Source: Gammaproteobacteria bacterium (GTDB lineage Bacteria > Pseudomonadota > Gammaproteobacteria > Enterobacterales > Alteromonadaceae). From it: a stretch of 7,013 nucleotides of DNA. The stretch's first letter is position 1. Every line of letters starts with the position of its first letter. The notes under the pieces were generated by a model. It made no database searches. It saw nothing but the letters and a program-made list of their open reading frames with translations, and was not told where the DNA came from. The DNA lies in the NCBI GenBank assembly GCA_023481025.1, contig JAMCWV010000101.1, forward strand, positions 1 through 7,013, read 5' to 3'. Below, piece by piece: positions 6,547-7,013 of the stretch. The translations under genes and the position numbers were made by a program.

Positions 6547-7013
6547 ACTTCTTGATAAAATCAATTGGTTTACGGCGTAGGCCGGGAACTGCTAAAGCTC
6601 CACCGATTGCGCCGCCAAGATGAGTTAGGTGGGCGACTTCAGCACCCAGCCAGTCTTGATAACCGCTATTAATGGTCATATCAAACACAAGCTTGACGAC
6701 CACTGCAGCGAGCACCACAAAACCAAACTTATTCCCTTGTTTGGTGAGCAGAACCCCAGCGTAAACGGCGATGCCATGCAAGACGCCGGATAATCCAACG
6801 AAAAGATATTCCTGGCTCACAGCAACTGGCACGATCGTCGCAAATAGGGCACTGATGACCATGACGTTGACGAGTAGGCGACCTTGCAATTGTTGGCGAA
6901 AAATGACGGCGAGTAACAGCAGTGCGGCGAGGTTAAACAGCAGATGCTGGAGATTCAAGTGAACCAGATGTGTGGTGAAAATACGCCAGGGTTGTGCCAG
7001 TAATCCATCCTCA
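6545..7013 (-). CDS. rrtA: Rhomboid-family intramembrane serine protease, probable rhombosortase, N-terminus outside window
   Basis: Rhombosortases are inner-membrane rhomboid proteases that cut the C-terminal GlyGly-CTERM sorting tail of exported proteins. The frame is open to the right edge (155 codons), so the TTG at 6958 is not the start: before it comes PWRIFTTHLVHLN, which resembles the first conserved rhomboid segment (WR-x-FT-x(3)-H). HLLFN supplies the His and Asn oxyanion residues (codons near 6944-6946 and 6932-6934). The nucleophile Ser is in GLSGVLHG (codon 6788-6790), a form typical of rhombosortases rather than the usual GASGA, and the catalytic His is probably in THLGGAIGG (codon 6620-6622). 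About five hydrophobic segments are visible, ending in a short basic tail. Roughly 30-45 N-terminal residues are missing. It converges on the S9 peptidase gene and shares its terminator. Rhomboid assignment is firm; the rhombosortase subtype is likely but not proven. Confidence 0.82.
   Translation of the reverse strand, partial: EDGLLAQPWRIFTTHLVHLNLQHLLFNLAALLLLAVIFRQQLQGRLLVNVMVISALFATIVPVAVSQEYLFVGLSGVLHGIAVYAGVLLTKQGNKFGFVVLAAVVVKLVFDMTINSGYQDWLGAEVAHLTHLGGAIGGALAVPGLRRKPIDFIKK

Noticed and set aside
6956..6958. TTG as the start of the rhomboid gene
   Set aside because: Conserved rhomboid residues (PWRIFTTHLVH) are encoded upstream of it in the same frame, so the gene is cut by the window edge.

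Overview
This window looks like ordinary chromosomal DNA from a gammaproteobacterium. The close-packed tyrosine catabolism genes, the short (377-residue) homogentisate dioxygenase, the large lipoprotein S9 peptidase and a rhombosortase-like gene together suggest a marine, protein- or peptide-feeding member of the Alteromonadales (Idiomarina, Alteromonas or Shewanella relatives). That placement is inference from gene content and from a base composition that looks, by eye, a little under 50% GC. There is no rRNA, tRNA, transposase, integrase, CRISPR array or phage gene, and base use looks even throughout.

Layout: Positions 1-3850 hold four + strand genes that overlap one another by 8, 1 and 4 bases: hppD (5' end cut off by the window), hmgA, a fumarylacetoacetase gene (fahA) and maiA. 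They encode the four consecutive steps from 4-hydroxyphenylpyruvate through homogentisate, maleylacetoacetate and fumarylacetoacetate to fumarate plus acetoacetate. The run ends at a clear intrinsic terminator (3880-3913). A 142-base gap (3851-3992) holds that terminator, a possible promoter partly nested in it, and the leader of the next gene.

Positions 3993-6494 encode an 833-residue exported serine peptidase of family S9 (DPP IV/prolyl oligopeptidase type) with a probable lipoprotein signal. It is a separate transcription unit. A nearly perfectly symmetric hairpin at 6514-6546 terminates it and also serves the gene converging from the right. That gene, on the - strand from 6545 past the right edge, is an intramembrane serine protease of the rhomboid superfamily, most like a rhombosortase; its N-terminus lies outside the window.

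How they fit: the four-gene unit lets the cell use tyrosine (and phenylalanine after hydroxylation) as carbon, feeding the TCA cycle and acetyl-CoA. The S9 peptidase could release small peptides outside the inner membrane and so supply such amino acids, but only proximity suggests a link. The rhombosortase would process GlyGly-CTERM proteins encoded elsewhere; no substrate is visible here. I found no previously undescribed system; the findings are modest points for checking.
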